64,000 bases of DNA from Paenibacillus pinistramenti (GTDB lineage Bacteria > Bacillota > Bacilli > Paenibacillales > Paenibacillaceae), in NCBI RefSeq assembly GCF_005869875.1, contig NZ_VAWG01000013.1, forward strand, positions 1 to 64,000, written 5' to 3'. The notes below the pieces were generated by a model, which searched no databases, was not told the DNA's origin, and saw only the letters and a list, made by a program, of their open reading frames with translations. The translations under genes and the position numbers were made by a program. Of the stretch, positions 26,731 through 37,056 are shown piece by piece (position 1 is the stretch's first letter; each line of letters starts with the position of its first letter).

Positions 26731-28527
26731 ATGTCAAGGACAAGGACACACCACTGCGGCCAAATTACGGAGGCCCATATCGGAGAAACAGTAACACTGA
26801 ACGGCTGGGTGCAGACCCGCCGCGACCTCGGGGGCGTACTCTTTATCGACCTGCGCGACCGCAGCGGCATTGTGCAGATCGTTTTTAACCCGGATTATTC
26901 CGGCGAAGCCCTTTCCATTGCAGACCGTGTGCGCAGCGAATACGTGTTAGCTGTTACTGGCAAGGTGGTCAAACGCAGTCCCGAAACGGTAAACTCTAAT
27001 CTGCCTACAGGCCAGCTGGAGGTGCAGATTACGGAAATCGAAGTGCTGAATGCCGCCAAGACCCCTCCATTTTTCATTGAGGACGGAATTGAGGTTGAAG
27101 AATCGCTCCGCCTGAAATACCGCTACCTGGACCTGCGCCGTCCGGAAATGCAGAACACGCTTCGTCTGCGTTCCAAGGCCTCGAAGATTTTCCGCGATTT
27201 CCTGGACGAGCAGGGATTCTTTGAAGTTGAAACACCGATCCTGACGAAGAGCTCTCCGGAAGGCGCGCGTGACTACCTCGTGCCAAGCCGGGTGCATGAA
27301 GGCGAATTTTTCGCCCTGCCGCAGTCGCCGCAGCTCTATAAGCAGCTGCTGATGGTGAGCGGGATCGAGCGTTACTTCCAAATCGCACGCTGCTTCCGCG
27401 ACGAGGATCTGCGCGCTGACCGCCAGCCTGAATTTACCCAGGTCGACCTTGAGACCTCCTTCCTGAGCCAGGACGAACTGCTGGGTATGATGGAGCAGCT
27501 GATGGCGCGTCTCTTTAAAGAGACGGTCAACGTGGACATTCCTCTGCCGTTCCAGCGTTTGACTTATGCCGAAGCCATGGACAAATACGGCTCTGACAAG
27601 CCGGACCTGCGCTTTGGTCTGGAACTGATCCAGGTCAGTGACCTCGTGGCTAACAGCGGTGTTAAAGTGTTCGCCTCGGTTATTGAAAAAGGCGGCGAAG
27701 TCAAGGTGCTGAACGCCAAAGGCTGCGGCACATGGAGCCGTAAGGAGATCGACGATCTGGGACCTTTTGCAGCCCGTTACGGTGCGAAGGGCCTTGCCTG
27801 GATTCAGGTGAAGGAAGGCGAGTTCAAAGGGCCGATCGTGAAGTTCTTTACACCGGAAGAAATCGAAGCGCTGAAAGAACGCACCGGCGCTGAAGAAGGC
27901 GACCTGCTGCTCTTCTCTGCCGACAGCAAGAAGGTCGTAGCCGACGTGCTTGGTGCACTCCGCCTCAAAATTGGCAAACAGCTCGGCCTCATCAACGAAA
28001 ATGAGTTTAAATTCGCTTGGGTGGTGGACTTCCCTCTGCTCGAGTGGGATGAAGAAGAGAAGCGTTATGTAGCCTTGCACCATCCGTTCACCCGTCCGCG
28101 GGAAGAGGATGTACACCTGCTCGATACAGACCCAGGCCAAATCCTGGCCCAGGCTTACGACATTGTGCTTAACGGCTATGAAGTGGGCGGGGGCTCAATG
28201 CGGATCTACAAGCGTGACGTTCAGGAAAAAATGTTCGCAGCCCTCGGCTTGTCGCCTGAGGAAGCGAAAGACAAGTTCGGCTATCTGCTCGACGCGTTTG
28301 AATACGGCACGCCTCCGCACGGCGGTATGGCCTTCGGTCTTGACCGTCTGGTGATGCTGCTGTCCGGCCGCAGCAACCTGCGGGAGACGATTGCGTTCCC
28401 TAAGACGGCCAGCGCGACCGATCTGATGATGAACGCGCCTTCCGCGGTAGATCAATCCCAGCTTGACCAGCTGCACATCAAATTGGCGCTTGCAGCGAAG
28501 AAAGCTGCTGAAGAAGCTAAAGCGTAA
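26731..28527 (+). CDS. aspS: Aspartyl-tRNA synthetase
   Basis: A class II synthetase of 598 residues, the long bacterial type: N-terminal OB anticodon-binding domain ([22 protein letters not shown] is the family signature, quoted here only in part as [11 protein letters not shown]), catalytic core with motif 2 ([18 protein letters not shown]), the GAD insertion at about 300-420 and C-terminal motif 3 (GLDRLVMLL). AAGGAG lies before the ATG. Cotranscription with hisS puts both under one T-box. Confidence 0.97.
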   Translation: MSRTRTHHCGQITEAHIGETVTLNGWVQTRRDLGGVLFIDLRDRSGIVQIVFNPDYSGEALSIADRVRSEYVLAVTGKVVKRSPETVNSNLPTGQLEVQITEIEVLNAAKTPPFFIEDGIEVEESLRLKYRYLDLRRPEMQNTLRLRSKASKIFRDFLDEQGFFEVETPILTKSSPEGARDYLVPSRVHEGEFFALPQSPQLYKQLLMVSGIERYFQIARCFRDEDLRADRQPEFTQVDLETSFLSQDELLGMMEQLMARLFKETVNVDIPLPFQRLTYAEAMDKYGSDKPDLRFGLELIQVSDLVANSGVKVFASVIEKGGEVKVLNAKGCGTWSRKEIDDLGPFAARYGAKGLAWIQVKEGEFKGPIVKFFTPEEIEALKERTGAEEGDLLLFSADSKKVVADVLGALRLKIGKQLGLINENEFKFAWVVDFPLLEWDEEEKRYVALHHPFTRPREEDVHLLDTDPGQILAQAYDIVLNGYEVGGGSMRIYKRDVQEKMFAALGLSPEEAKDKFGYLLDAFEYGTPPHGGMAFGLDRLVMLLSGRSNLRETIAFPKTASATDLMMNAPSAVDQSQLDQLHIKLALAAKKAAEEAKA

Positions 28528-28568
28528 GCGGCCTGAGCCTGCCTCAGGATAAGGAGGAAATCACTGAA

Positions 28569-29336
28569 ATGCGCAACCAATTCTCAAGAACGGAGCTGGC
28601 CATCGGCGCTGAAGGCATGGAAGTTATGCGCAGCAGCACGGTGGCGGTGCTGGGCGTCGGCGGCGTCGGCTCCATGGCTGTCGAAGCGCTGGCCCGCGGC
28701 GGAATCGGCCGGATTATCATGATTGATAAAGACACGGTCGATATCACCAACGTCAACCGCCAGATTCCCGCGCTCATGACGACCATTGGCCAGAAGAAAG
28801 CCGACGTCATGCTGGATCGGGTGAAGCAGATCAATCCGGACTGCGAAACGATTGCCTTGAACATGTTCTACACCGAGGAAACGTATGAGCAGCTGTTTGA
28901 CTTGAACCCTGATTATGTAATTGACGCATCGGATACGATTGTTTATAAGATTCACTTGATCAAGGAATGCCTGAAGCGGAACATTCCGCTGATCTCCAGC
29001 ATGGGAGCGGCGAACCGGATGGACCCGACCAAATTTCTGGTTGCAGACATTTCCAAGACGCATACGGACCCGATGGCCCGTGTGATCCGCAACAAGCTGC
29101 GGAAAGAGGAAGGCATCAAGAAAGGCGTCAAGGTCGTCTTCTCAACCGAAACGCCAGTGAAGCCGCGCCGGGAAGTAACGGAGAAGATTGTGCCGGAGAA
29201 CGCGCCGGACATCCGCAAAGCAAAGCAGCCGCCTGCGAGCAACTCTTTTGTGCCGCCAGCCGTCGGTCTGATTATGGTCAGCGTGGCCGTAAGAGAGCTG
29301 CTGGAAGCGGCCGAGAAGAAGACAAACCAAGGCTAA
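28569..29336 (+). CDS. tcdA: TcdA, tRNA threonylcarbamoyladenosine dehydratase
   Basis: TcdA cyclises the t6A modification at position 37 of ANN-decoding tRNAs to ct6A in an ATP-dependent reaction. The ThiF/E1-like fold shows the nucleotide-binding LGVGGVGSMAVEALARGG at about residues 27-44 and the catalytic region with IDKDTVDITNVNRQ. Length is 255 residues. AAGGAGGAA precedes the ATG. It is the third gene after hisS and aspS, 41 bases downstream, matching the yrvM position in Bacillus. Confidence 0.93.
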   Translation: MRNQFSRTELAIGAEGMEVMRSSTVAVLGVGGVGSMAVEALARGGIGRIIMIDKDTVDITNVNRQIPALMTTIGQKKADVMLDRVKQINPDCETIALNMFYTEETYEQLFDLNPDYVIDASDTIVYKIHLIKECLKRNIPLISSMGAANRMDPTKFLVADISKTHTDPMARVIRNKLRKEEGIKKGVKVVFSTETPVKPRREVTEKIVPENAPDIRKAKQPPASNSFVPPAVGLIMVSVAVRELLEAAEKKTNQG

Positions 29337-29366
29337 TTACAGTCAGTTATCGGAAAAATGCTTATC

Positions 29367-29412
29367 GCAGCCGTTTCGGGAGAACGCTCCTGGACCGGCT
29401 GCTTCTTTTTTT
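29367..29412 (+). terminator. terminator of the hisS-aspS-tcdA operon
   Basis: GCAGCCG and CGGCTGC pair around an inner stem-loop and are followed by TTCTTTTTTT. Confidence 0.87.
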
Positions 29413-29546
29413 AATGGCTTCCATTTTGCGGGCAAATCAGCTGCGATACCTTTTTTCCCCTGCAGGTGATATAATGGTTATTCTTTGGTTCAGGAGCTAT
29501 TCACCTGGCACCATTAGACCCATACCAATCTTAGGAGGTAACTGAA

Positions 29547-31700
29547 ATGGACGATTTTCAAAGTGCCTATCAAGAGGAAAAGGAACACTTGAACCGTACG
29601 CTGGCTGCGATTGAGGCCGAACTGAAACGGCTGCAGGCGGTACCCGTATATACGGGCAGCGATTACACGGAACAGGTGCTGGAATCGGGCAGGGAGGCCG
29701 CGCGCAGAGGGCTGGCCCAGTCGGTGCAGGAGCCTTACTTCGGACGGCTTGATTTTGAGGAGAAGAACGGCACCCGGATGCCGCTGTACATAGGGAAAAA
29801 TGGGGTGGCCGGCGAAGGCGACAAGCCGGCTGTGATCGACTGGCGTGCCCCGGTGGCCAGTTTGTTCTACTCTTTTACCGGGGGAGATTCAGCTTCTTAT
29901 GAAGCGCCTGAAGGCCTGATTGAAGGGCTTGTCTACTTGAAGAGAAACGTGCTGATCCGCAGGCAGATTCTGGAGCGCGTGGTCGACACCTATAACCGCG
30001 AAGGCGGCGGCCCGGCCGTATCGGATGAGTTTCTGCTGTACCGGCTTGGCGAGAACAAGGATAACCGGCTGCGCGACATCGTCTCCACGATTCAGGCGGA
30101 GCAGGACCAGATTATCCGGGCGGCCCGCAATACGGCGCTGATTATCCAGGGCGTGGCGGGAAGCGGCAAGACGACGGTCGCGCTGCACCGGCTCGCTTAT
30201 CTGCTTTATCAGTATAAGGAGCAGATTGCGGCGGAGCGGATGGTGATTTTTGCCCCGAACCGGATGTTTATCGATTATATTTCCGACGTGCTGCCGGAGC
30301 TCGGCGTGGGCGATATTCAGCAGAATACGTTCAGCGACTGGGCTGCAGGTGTGCTGGGGCTGGATGTAGTACCGGCAGACGGTCCGGAGGAGCTTGGAAA
30401 ATGGTTTGACCAGCCGGGAGCCGGCCGGGTTGTGGATGAACTGCTGCCCGGACGATACAAAGGCTCGCTCGCCTTTCGGGATCTGCTGGAAGCGGCGGTT
30501 CAGAGGCTGGAGCAGCACAGCCTGCCTGAGGAGGATTTTTCACCTTGGGAGGGTGCGGTTCTGAAGCAGAAGGTGATCCGGCAGTGGTTTGACGAGGAGT
30601 ATAAGCCTTATCCGCTTGCCCTGCGCAAGGAACGGACACTGGCCAGGATTCACCGCTGGATCGAAATGGCGCTCAAGAAATCGCCGTCTGCTGCTGCCCT
30701 TAAGGACCGGAAGAAGAAGGCTGCCCAGCGGGAGAAGGCCTATGCGAAGAAATGGCCGGACCTTTCGGCGGCTGCGGTCTATAAGGCTTTATTTGGCGCG
30801 CAAAAGCTGTCCGGAGAGCTGCAGCAGGAGCTGGACGGCCTTGCAGCAGCCATTCCAGAGCCGATACTGAAGCAGACGCGGTCTGATTTGAAGAAGAATA
30901 ACATCCGCGAGGAGGACCTTGCCGGACTTCTGTATGTGTATGCCATATTGGAGGAGATCCGCGGGGGCCAGCGGTTTGACCATGTTGTCATCGATGAGGC
31001 CCAGGATTTCTCCCCGCTGCAGGTGGCGGTATTGGACAAATTCGTCAAAGGGCATTCGTTTACGATTTTGGGCGACCTGTCCCAAGGCATTCATTACTAC
31101 CGGGGCATCCGCCGGTGGGAGGAAATGCAGGCCTTGTTTGCTCCCGGAGAGACGGCTTATTTTGCGCTCACGCGGAGCTACCGGTCCACGATGGAGATCA
31201 TCACCTTCGCCAATGAAATCCTCAAGAGAGGGGTCGGCGCGGATCTTCTGGCGGTGCCGGTATTCCGCAGCGCCGAACCGGTGCGGGTGCTGAACATCGA
31301 CCGGTCTGCCAGGGTAGAGCGGATTGCCGCTGCGCTTGAGCGCGTCATGCAGGGGCCCTACCGGACGGCGGCCCTGCTGACCCGCACGCTGCAGGAAGCG
31401 GAGGAGCTGCATAAGGAGCTGGCGGCGATGGGGCAGGAGCTGAATCTGATTGACGGCCGCAGCAGCCAGTATGCAGGCGGATTGTCTGTACTGCCGGCCT
31501 ATCTGTCGAAAGGCCTCGAGTTTGACGCCGTTATTGTAACGGACGTTGATGCTGACCATTACGGCGGGCAGGATGCCAAACTGCTGTACGTGGCCTGCAC
31601 GCGCGCGCTGCATGAGCTGTGGCTGCTGTCCTCCGGCGAGCTTCCGGGCTATGTGGCTGCGGATGATCCGGAGATTGCCCTGACGGTATGGCCGGATTAA
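29547..31700 (+). CDS. helD: HelD-like RNA polymerase recycling ATPase
   Basis: A 717-residue UvrD-like superfamily 1 ATPase. HelD releases stalled RNA polymerase from nucleic acid. The coiled-coil N-terminal arm (about residues 1-45, rich in Glu and Lys) enters the secondary channel in studied homologues. Walker A GVAGSGKTT is near residues 202-210, VIDEAQDFSPLQ near 479-490, and the later motif RSYRSTMEIITFAN near 540. GLEFDAVIVTDVD and LLYVACTRAL complete helicase motifs V and VI. TTAGGAGGT precedes the ATG. The gene stands alone. Confidence 0.9.
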   Translation: MDDFQSAYQEEKEHLNRTLAAIEAELKRLQAVPVYTGSDYTEQVLESGREAARRGLAQSVQEPYFGRLDFEEKNGTRMPLYIGKNGVAGEGDKPAVIDWRAPVASLFYSFTGGDSASYEAPEGLIEGLVYLKRNVLIRRQILERVVDTYNREGGGPAVSDEFLLYRLGENKDNRLRDIVSTIQAEQDQIIRAARNTALIIQGVAGSGKTTVALHRLAYLLYQYKEQIAAERMVIFAPNRMFIDYISDVLPELGVGDIQQNTFSDWAAGVLGLDVVPADGPEELGKWFDQPGAGRVVDELLPGRYKGSLAFRDLLEAAVQRLEQHSLPEEDFSPWEGAVLKQKVIRQWFDEEYKPYPLALRKERTLARIHRWIEMALKKSPSAAALKDRKKKAAQREKAYAKKWPDLSAAAVYKALFGAQKLSGELQQELDGLAAAIPEPILKQTRSDLKKNNIREEDLAGLLYVYAILEEIRGGQRFDHVVIDEAQDFSPLQVAVLDKFVKGHSFTILGDLSQGIHYYRGIRRWEEMQALFAPGETAYFALTRSYRSTMEIITFANEILKRGVGADLLAVPVFRSAEPVRVLNIDRSARVERIAAALERVMQGPYRTAALLTRTLQEAEELHKELAAMGQELNLIDGRSSQYAGGLSVLPAYLSKGLEFDAVIVTDVDADHYGGQDAKLLYVACTRALHELWLLSSGELPGYVAADDPEIALTVWPD

Positions 31701-31751
31701 GGTACAGCGAATAAGGCGGGAATTTCCGGATTCCGGGAATCCCGGAATCCC

Positions 31752-31807
31752 AACAAAATTTAAGCCCTGCTGCTCGATTCCGAAGCGGCAAGGGCTTAAA
31801 TTTTGTT
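31752..31807 (+). terminator. bidirectional terminator-like hairpin after helD
   Basis: AACAAAATTTAAGCCCT (31752-31768) and AGGGCTTAAATTTTGTT (31791-31807) are perfect 17-base arms. An inner GCTGC/GCGGC stem extends the GC core. The AT-rich outer arms supply T-rich tracts for both helD and the convergent minus-strand gene. Confidence 0.65.
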
Positions 31808-31811
31808 CCGT

Positions 31812-31877
31812 ACCGTACACCAATCGGCTTCCCCGCTGTTGAACCCGTTATGAACAGGGAGAAGCCAGGTGTACGGT
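31812..31877 (+). repeat. second long nested inverted repeat
   Basis: ACCGTACACC (31812-31821) pairs with GGTGTACGGT (31868-31877). GGCTTC pairs with GAAGCC, and CTGTT with AACAG, inside it, so a long interrupted hairpin can form only four bases after the preceding one. No T run follows. Confidence 0.7.
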
Positions 31878-31922
31878 CTTATGAGCTGTGGAGAAGAATC
31901 GTGCTTTATTCTTCCCATCTAT

Positions 31923-32231
31923 TTATTGATGGCTGCCGACTGCGGCAGAAGCCGCCCGTTTGGCTGAGCGCATTTTCGTAAGGATCTTGCGGATGCTGTC
32001 GATCGACAAATGGTAGGATTCTGCGAGCTCCTCCACGTCGTTCCCCGCACAGTACGAATGGTAAATTTCCTCGTTCCGGCGCGCAATCAGTTTGCGCGAG
32101 CCGCTGATTTCACCCCAGAGGGCGCGCTGCTTGCCGCATTTCGGAATGTAGACAAGCTCGCCTTGTATGTAATCCTGAAGTTCCTTCAGCAGCCTAGGGG
32201 GAAGCACATCCTTCCCATTTTTGTAGTTCAC
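31923..32231 (-). CDS. CD3324-family helix-turn-helix protein
   Basis: A basic 102-residue protein starting MNYKNGKDVLPPRLLKELQD, the signature of the CD3324 family, which resembles phage Mor-type activators. EELAESYHLSIDSIRKILTKM near residues 68-88 is the likely helix-turn-helix. The target is unknown. The GTG start at 32231 has AAGGAGG 9 bases upstream. That ribosome site lies inside an overlapping 33-codon ORF (32194-32295), so its translation is probably coupled to it. A good -10 TATAAT lies on the minus strand at 32373-32378. Confidence 0.8.
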   Translation of the reverse strand: MNYKNGKDVLPPRLLKELQDYIQGELVYIPKCGKQRALWGEISGSRKLIARRNEEIYHSYCAGNDVEELAESYHLSIDSIRKILTKMRSAKRAASAAVGSHQ

Positions 32232-32295
32232 GTTTCATTTCCTCCTTAGAACATTGTCCGGCAGCTGCAGCAATTGCCTTGTTAAAAGTAGTCAT
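32194..32295 (-). CDS. 33-residue overlapping small ORF upstream of the CD3324 gene
   Basis: Reading MTTFNKAIAAAAGQCSKEE then MKRELQKWEGCASP, this ORF has its own strong ribosome site (AAAGGAGGA) ending 9 bases before an ATG. It ends 38 bases inside the following gene in another frame. The region between a clear -10 box and the CD3324 gene holds no other start. It could be a small protein, or an upstream ORF controlling the regulator through coupling. No family was recognised, and translation is inferred from the ribosome site only. Confidence 0.5.
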   Translation of the reverse strand: MTTFNKAIAAAAGQCSKEEMKRELQKWEGCASP

Positions 32296-32426
32296 GTATA
32301 CGCTTCCTCCTTTCGTGAATTTGAAATGTTTGACTTGCTAAATTGGATTAAATTGCCTTTAGATACAGATCTATTATAAAGGAATTTGAATGCGGATGGT
32401 AAGAAACTTTCCCTTGAAAATAATAA

Positions 32427-32448
32427 GGGAGGCCGCGAAGGGCCTCCC
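32427..32448 (-). terminator. minus-strand terminator
   Basis: GGGAGGCC and GGCCTCCC form a perfect eight-pair stem around GCGAAG. On the minus strand TTATTATTTTC follows. It lies 17 bases after the stop of the remnant at 32466-32585. Confidence 0.75.
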
Positions 32449-32465
32449 GGGATGGGGCTCCGCTG

Positions 32466-32585
32466 TTAGGCGGAAACCACCTCATATGCTGTAATCAATT
32501 CGATCAACTCCTTTCCCAGCTTATTGCCCGGCCGGACACTTATTATTAACTCATATCCGCTAGGGGAAGGAAAGTGAAAGAATGT
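32466..32585 (-). pseudogene. possible gene remnant or leader ORF ahead of a terminator
   Basis: A 39-codon open frame between stops reads TFFHFPSPSGYELIISV, RPGNKLGKELIELI, TAYEVVSA. It looks protein-like and is followed directly by a good terminator, but it has no ATG. Either it is the 3' end of a decayed gene, or translation starts at the TTG at codon 30 behind GGAAAGGAG, giving a 10-residue leader peptide. I cannot assign a family. Confidence 0.3.
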
Positions 32586-32711
32586 TTATAAATATTTATT
32601 GCGAAAATGGCTGCCGGGCTGCCAGCGTTCCTGCCGTGTTCGCGTTATGGTAAAATAGAGGGAGTGCCCAGGCGACTGGCTATGAATTTGTTGGGGAAGT
32701 GACGAAATAAG

Positions 32712-34028
32712 ATGGACTTATTTTCTTATAACGATAAGCCGGAATCCGGCATGGGCCTGCTTGCGGACCGGATGCGGCCGGCAGCGCTGGAAGAATACAT
32801 CGGCCAGGAGCACATCATCGGCAAAGGCAAATTGCTGCGCCGGGCGATTGAGGCGGACCAGGTCTCCTCGATTCTGCTGTACGGCCCTCCGGGCTGCGGC
32901 AAAACAACGCTTGCCCATATCATCTCCCGCCATACGCAGGGGGAATTCGTACGGCTGAACGCGGTGGACGCTTCCGTCAAGGATGTCCGCGAGGTCATTG
33001 ACCGGGCGCAGGACGCCAAAGCGCTGTACGGAACCAAGACGATTCTGTTTCTGGACGAGGTCCACCGCTTCAACAGCGCCCGGCAGGATGCGCTGCTGCC
33101 GGCGGTAGAGCGCGGTACGATTATATTCATCGGCGCGACGACGGAGAACCCGTTCCACTATGTGAACGGGGCCCTGCTGAGCCGTTCGACGCTGTTCCAG
33201 CTGGAGGCCCTGACCAGCGAGCATTCGCTGGAGGCGATGCGCCGGGCGCTGGCGGACACGGAGAAGGGCCTCGGCTTTATGCAGCTGCGCGTAGACGAGG
33301 AAGCGCTGCAGCATATCGCGTCCATGGCGAACGGCGATATCCGCCGCGCCTTGAACGCGCTGGAGCTGGCGGCGCTCACGACGCCGCCGGAAGCCGACGG
33401 CACCGTCCACATTACGCTGGACGTTGCCGAGGAATCCATCCGCCGCCCGATTGTGAAGGCGGATGAGTCCACGCAGTACGATGTACTGTCTGCGTTCCAC
33501 AAGAGCATCCGCGGCTCCAGCGACGCCGCGCTCTTCTGGTTTCTCTACGCGGTAGAGAAACTGGGCATGGACCCGATGGTCTTCATCCGGCGGCTGATTG
33601 CCGCCGCCAGCGAGGACATCGGGCTTGCGAACCCGCAGGCCATGGTGCAGGCGGTCAGCGCGCTGGACGCTTACCGCACTAACGGCTGGCCTGAAGCCCG
33701 CCTGAACATCGCGCAGGCGATTCTCTTTGCGGTGGAGAGCCCGAAATCGAACGCCGTCGTGATGGCGATTTCGCGGGCGATGGACGCGATGGATGAGCTG
33801 AAGTCGGCGGAGGTGCCGCTTCATCTGCGGGACGCCCATTACAAAGGCGCGGTCAAGCTCGGTCATGTCGGATACCAGTACCCGCATAATTTTCCCGGTC
33901 ATTACGTCAAGCAGCAGTATTTGCCGGACAAGCTGGACGGCATGACCTTCTATAAGGCAACCGAGCAGGGCAGCGAAGCCAAAATCAAGCACAACCAGGA
34001 GCTGCGGCGCAGGCAGGACGGGGTTTGA
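32712..34028 (+). CDS. rarA: RarA/MgsA replication-associated recombination ATPase
   Basis: RarA is an AAA+ protein related to clamp loaders that acts at stalled forks. Walker A GPPGCGKTT is at about residues 57-65, Walker B FLDEVHRFN at about 115-123 and sensor IGATTENPF near 145. The C-terminal half has the tetramerisation domain (DPMVFIRRLIAAASEDIGLANP). Length is 438 residues. An extended -10 promoter (TGGTAAAAT at 32648-32656, TTCCTG 17 bases upstream of TAAAAT) precedes it. Confidence 0.95.
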   Translation: MDLFSYNDKPESGMGLLADRMRPAALEEYIGQEHIIGKGKLLRRAIEADQVSSILLYGPPGCGKTTLAHIISRHTQGEFVRLNAVDASVKDVREVIDRAQDAKALYGTKTILFLDEVHRFNSARQDALLPAVERGTIIFIGATTENPFHYVNGALLSRSTLFQLEALTSEHSLEAMRRALADTEKGLGFMQLRVDEEALQHIASMANGDIRRALNALELAALTTPPEADGTVHITLDVAEESIRRPIVKADESTQYDVLSAFHKSIRGSSDAALFWFLYAVEKLGMDPMVFIRRLIAAASEDIGLANPQAMVQAVSALDAYRTNGWPEARLNIAQAILFAVESPKSNAVVMAISRAMDAMDELKSAEVPLHLRDAHYKGAVKLGHVGYQYPHNFPGHYVKQQYLPDKLDGMTFYKATEQGSEAKIKHNQELRRRQDGV

Positions 34029-34037
34029 GCCGTGGAA

Positions 34038-34080
34038 TTAAAAAAATTAAAAAAATTAAAAAAATTAAAAAAATTAAAAA

Positions 34081-34082
<2 letters not shown>
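34038..34082 (+). repeat. five copies of a 9-base A-rich tandem repeat
   Basis: TTAAAAAAA is repeated five times without variation between rarA and the terminator. Read on the minus strand it is (TTTTTTTAA)5, which provides a very long U tract after the mnmA terminator stem. Confidence 0.95.
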
Positions 34083-35398
<1,316 letters not shown>

Positions 35399-35533
35399 CT
35401 GGAATTTAGAGTGCAATAACGAGGTTTCCCCGCCAATGGCCAAATTGGTGAATTTGTCCTTTACCCTTGTAGTATAACAAATCCGAAGTTCTATTATATA
35501 AAGATCATGTGAAAATTGAAAGAGGTGCCACGT

Positions 35534-35953
35534 TTGAAGATTTCTACAAAAGGACGTTACGGGTTGACAATTATGATGGAGCTTGCCGCCAAATACGGTG
35601 AGGGCCCGACTTCATTAAAGAGCATTGCAGAAAGAAACCAGCTCTCCGAGCATTATCTGGAGCAGCTGATTGCCCCGCTGCGGAATGCAGGTTTGGTAAA
35701 AAGCATCCGGGGAGCTTACGGCGGCTACATCCTCGCCAAAGAAGCAGCCGAAATTACGGCGGGAGACATTATCCGCGTGCTGGAAGGGCCGATTTCACCG
35801 GTTGATTTTACCGAAGAGGACGATCCCGCTAAACGTGACCTCTGGCTGAGAATCCGTGACAGCATTGCCGAGGTGCTCGATTCAACGACTTTGGAGAGTC
35901 TGATCAACTTTGAAGATAACCAGGAGAAAGCCAACTATATGTTCTACATTTAA
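35534..35953 (+). CDS. cymR: CymR, Rrf2-family cysteine metabolism repressor
   Basis: CymR with CysK represses sulfur-acquisition genes when cysteine is plentiful. The winged-helix N-terminus (MKISTKGRYGLTIMMELA), SEHYLEQLIAPLRNAGLVKSIRGAYGGY (helix-turn-helix and wing; shown as key parts only: SEHYLEQL, RGAYGGY) and the C-terminal YMFYI end follow B. subtilis CymR closely, and it lacks the Fe-S cysteines of IscR. I chose the TTG at 35534 because homologues start there and AGAGGTG is 6 bases upstream. Confidence 0.94.
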   Translation: MKISTKGRYGLTIMMELAAKYGEGPTSLKSIAERNQLSEHYLEQLIAPLRNAGLVKSIRGAYGGYILAKEAAEITAGDIIRVLEGPISPVDFTEEDDPAKRDLWLRIRDSIAEVLDSTTLESLINFEDNQEKANYMFYI

Positions 35954-36012
35954 AAAATGTTCTACATTAAAAAATGCCCCTGCCTCTTTAGAAGGCAGCA
36001 GGCATTTTTTTA
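35937..36012 (+). terminator. cymR terminator preceded by a duplicated gene end
   Basis: The last bases of cymR (ATGTTCTACATT plus stop and A run) are repeated once after the stop as ATGTTCTACATTAAAAA. Then AAAATGCCCCTGCCT and AGGCAGCAGGCATTTT form a hairpin followed by a T run (35971-36012). Confidence 0.85.
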
Positions 36013-36166
36013 TTTTCCGGTCAAAGAAGCCGAAGATAAAATGGGGCAGGATGCAACTTTTTCCAGTTTCTTACGTCTACCTAGGGTGTGAAAGCATGAC
36101 ATGATTCCGCTCCGGACCCAAGAGGAACCCGGTCTGGGCCCGGTTTCGAGGAGGAGAACGTTAACC

Positions 36167-37018
36167 ATGAAGAAAGCTTGTTTAAGTGTCCTATTTGCCT
36201 CGGTTTTATTCCTATCTTCGACTTCCGTCTATGCTGCTTCAAGCCCTTCCATCAAAGTGGACGGGACAGCCGTTGTAACTGATGTGAAGCCAGAAATCAA
36301 GAACAACCGGATGATGGTGCCGCTGCGTACAGTCAGTGAAAATTTAGGGGCCCAAGTTGTCTGGTCAGGATCGGAAGTTACTCTGATCAAAGACGATATG
36401 AAGGTCACTTTGCAAGCAGGCAGCAGCTCGGCAGTCCAGAACGGCAAAACAGTGAAGCTGGATGCGAAGCCCTATGTGAAAAATAACCGCTTCTTCGTTC
36501 CCCTGCGATTCATAGCTGAAACCTTCGGCTGCGAAGTCGGTTACAGCGGCTCCGCAGTGACGATCGATTCCGAACCGTTCCTCATCGGCGGGGTGCCGGT
36601 GAAGGCTCTGCAGCAGGAATATCATATGACAATGGGCGGAATTGTGCAGCAGATCGGCGGGACTGCTTACAATGAAGCCATTTATAACCTTATTGTGAAC
36701 AATAAGGGGGACAAGACCGATGCCCCTGCCAGTTACTCATGGATGTTCAATATTGATGTCCCTGGTTCGTATTACAAGAATGCCCAGTATGATTTTTTGG
36801 ATGAGAAAGGGGACAGCATTAAACAGTACGATATTTATTCGTTAGTCGAGGCCTTTCCGGCCGAGGAGCTGGAGGGTTATCCGAAAGTACTGCTTTATGA
36901 CGCCTCTGAGCAGCAGTGGTACTTGTTCAGCACGGCCGCCAGAGATTCCATCAATTCAATCATTGAGAAAGCGGCCTTGAATGGATTCCTGAAGATCATC
37001 AGCAATACGGTTGTTTAA
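36167..37018 (+). CDS. exported copper-amine-oxidase N-terminal-like (stalk) domain protein
   Basis: A 283-residue secreted protein with a clear signal peptide (MKKACLSVLFASVLFLSS, cleavage after VYA). Residues about 28-130 form two repeats of the copper amine oxidase N-terminal-like stalk domain, recognised by NRMMVPLRTVSENLGAQVVW and NRFFVPLRFIAETFGCEV. This module is very common on Paenibacillus surface proteins and is thought to be structural. The remaining 150 residues have no family I recognise. GAGGAGGAG lies 8 bases before the ATG at 36167. The gene stands alone. Confidence 0.83.
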   Translation: MKKACLSVLFASVLFLSSTSVYAASSPSIKVDGTAVVTDVKPEIKNNRMMVPLRTVSENLGAQVVWSGSEVTLIKDDMKVTLQAGSSSAVQNGKTVKLDAKPYVKNNRFFVPLRFIAETFGCEVGYSGSAVTIDSEPFLIGGVPVKALQQEYHMTMGGIVQQIGGTAYNEAIYNLIVNNKGDKTDAPASYSWMFNIDVPGSYYKNAQYDFLDEKGDSIKQYDIYSLVEAFPAEELEGYPKVLLYDASEQQWYLFSTAARDSINSIIEKAALNGFLKIISNTVV

Positions 37019-37056
37019 ACGAAAGCTGACACTATATTTCCTCTTCAATAACACTC

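Noticed and set aside
26947-28140. 397-codon minus-strand frame opposite aspS; similar frames opposite rarA (32718-33992), alaS (41663-42991) and helD (30789-31823)
   Set aside because: All mirror strongly coding genes and lack start signals or recognisable motifs.
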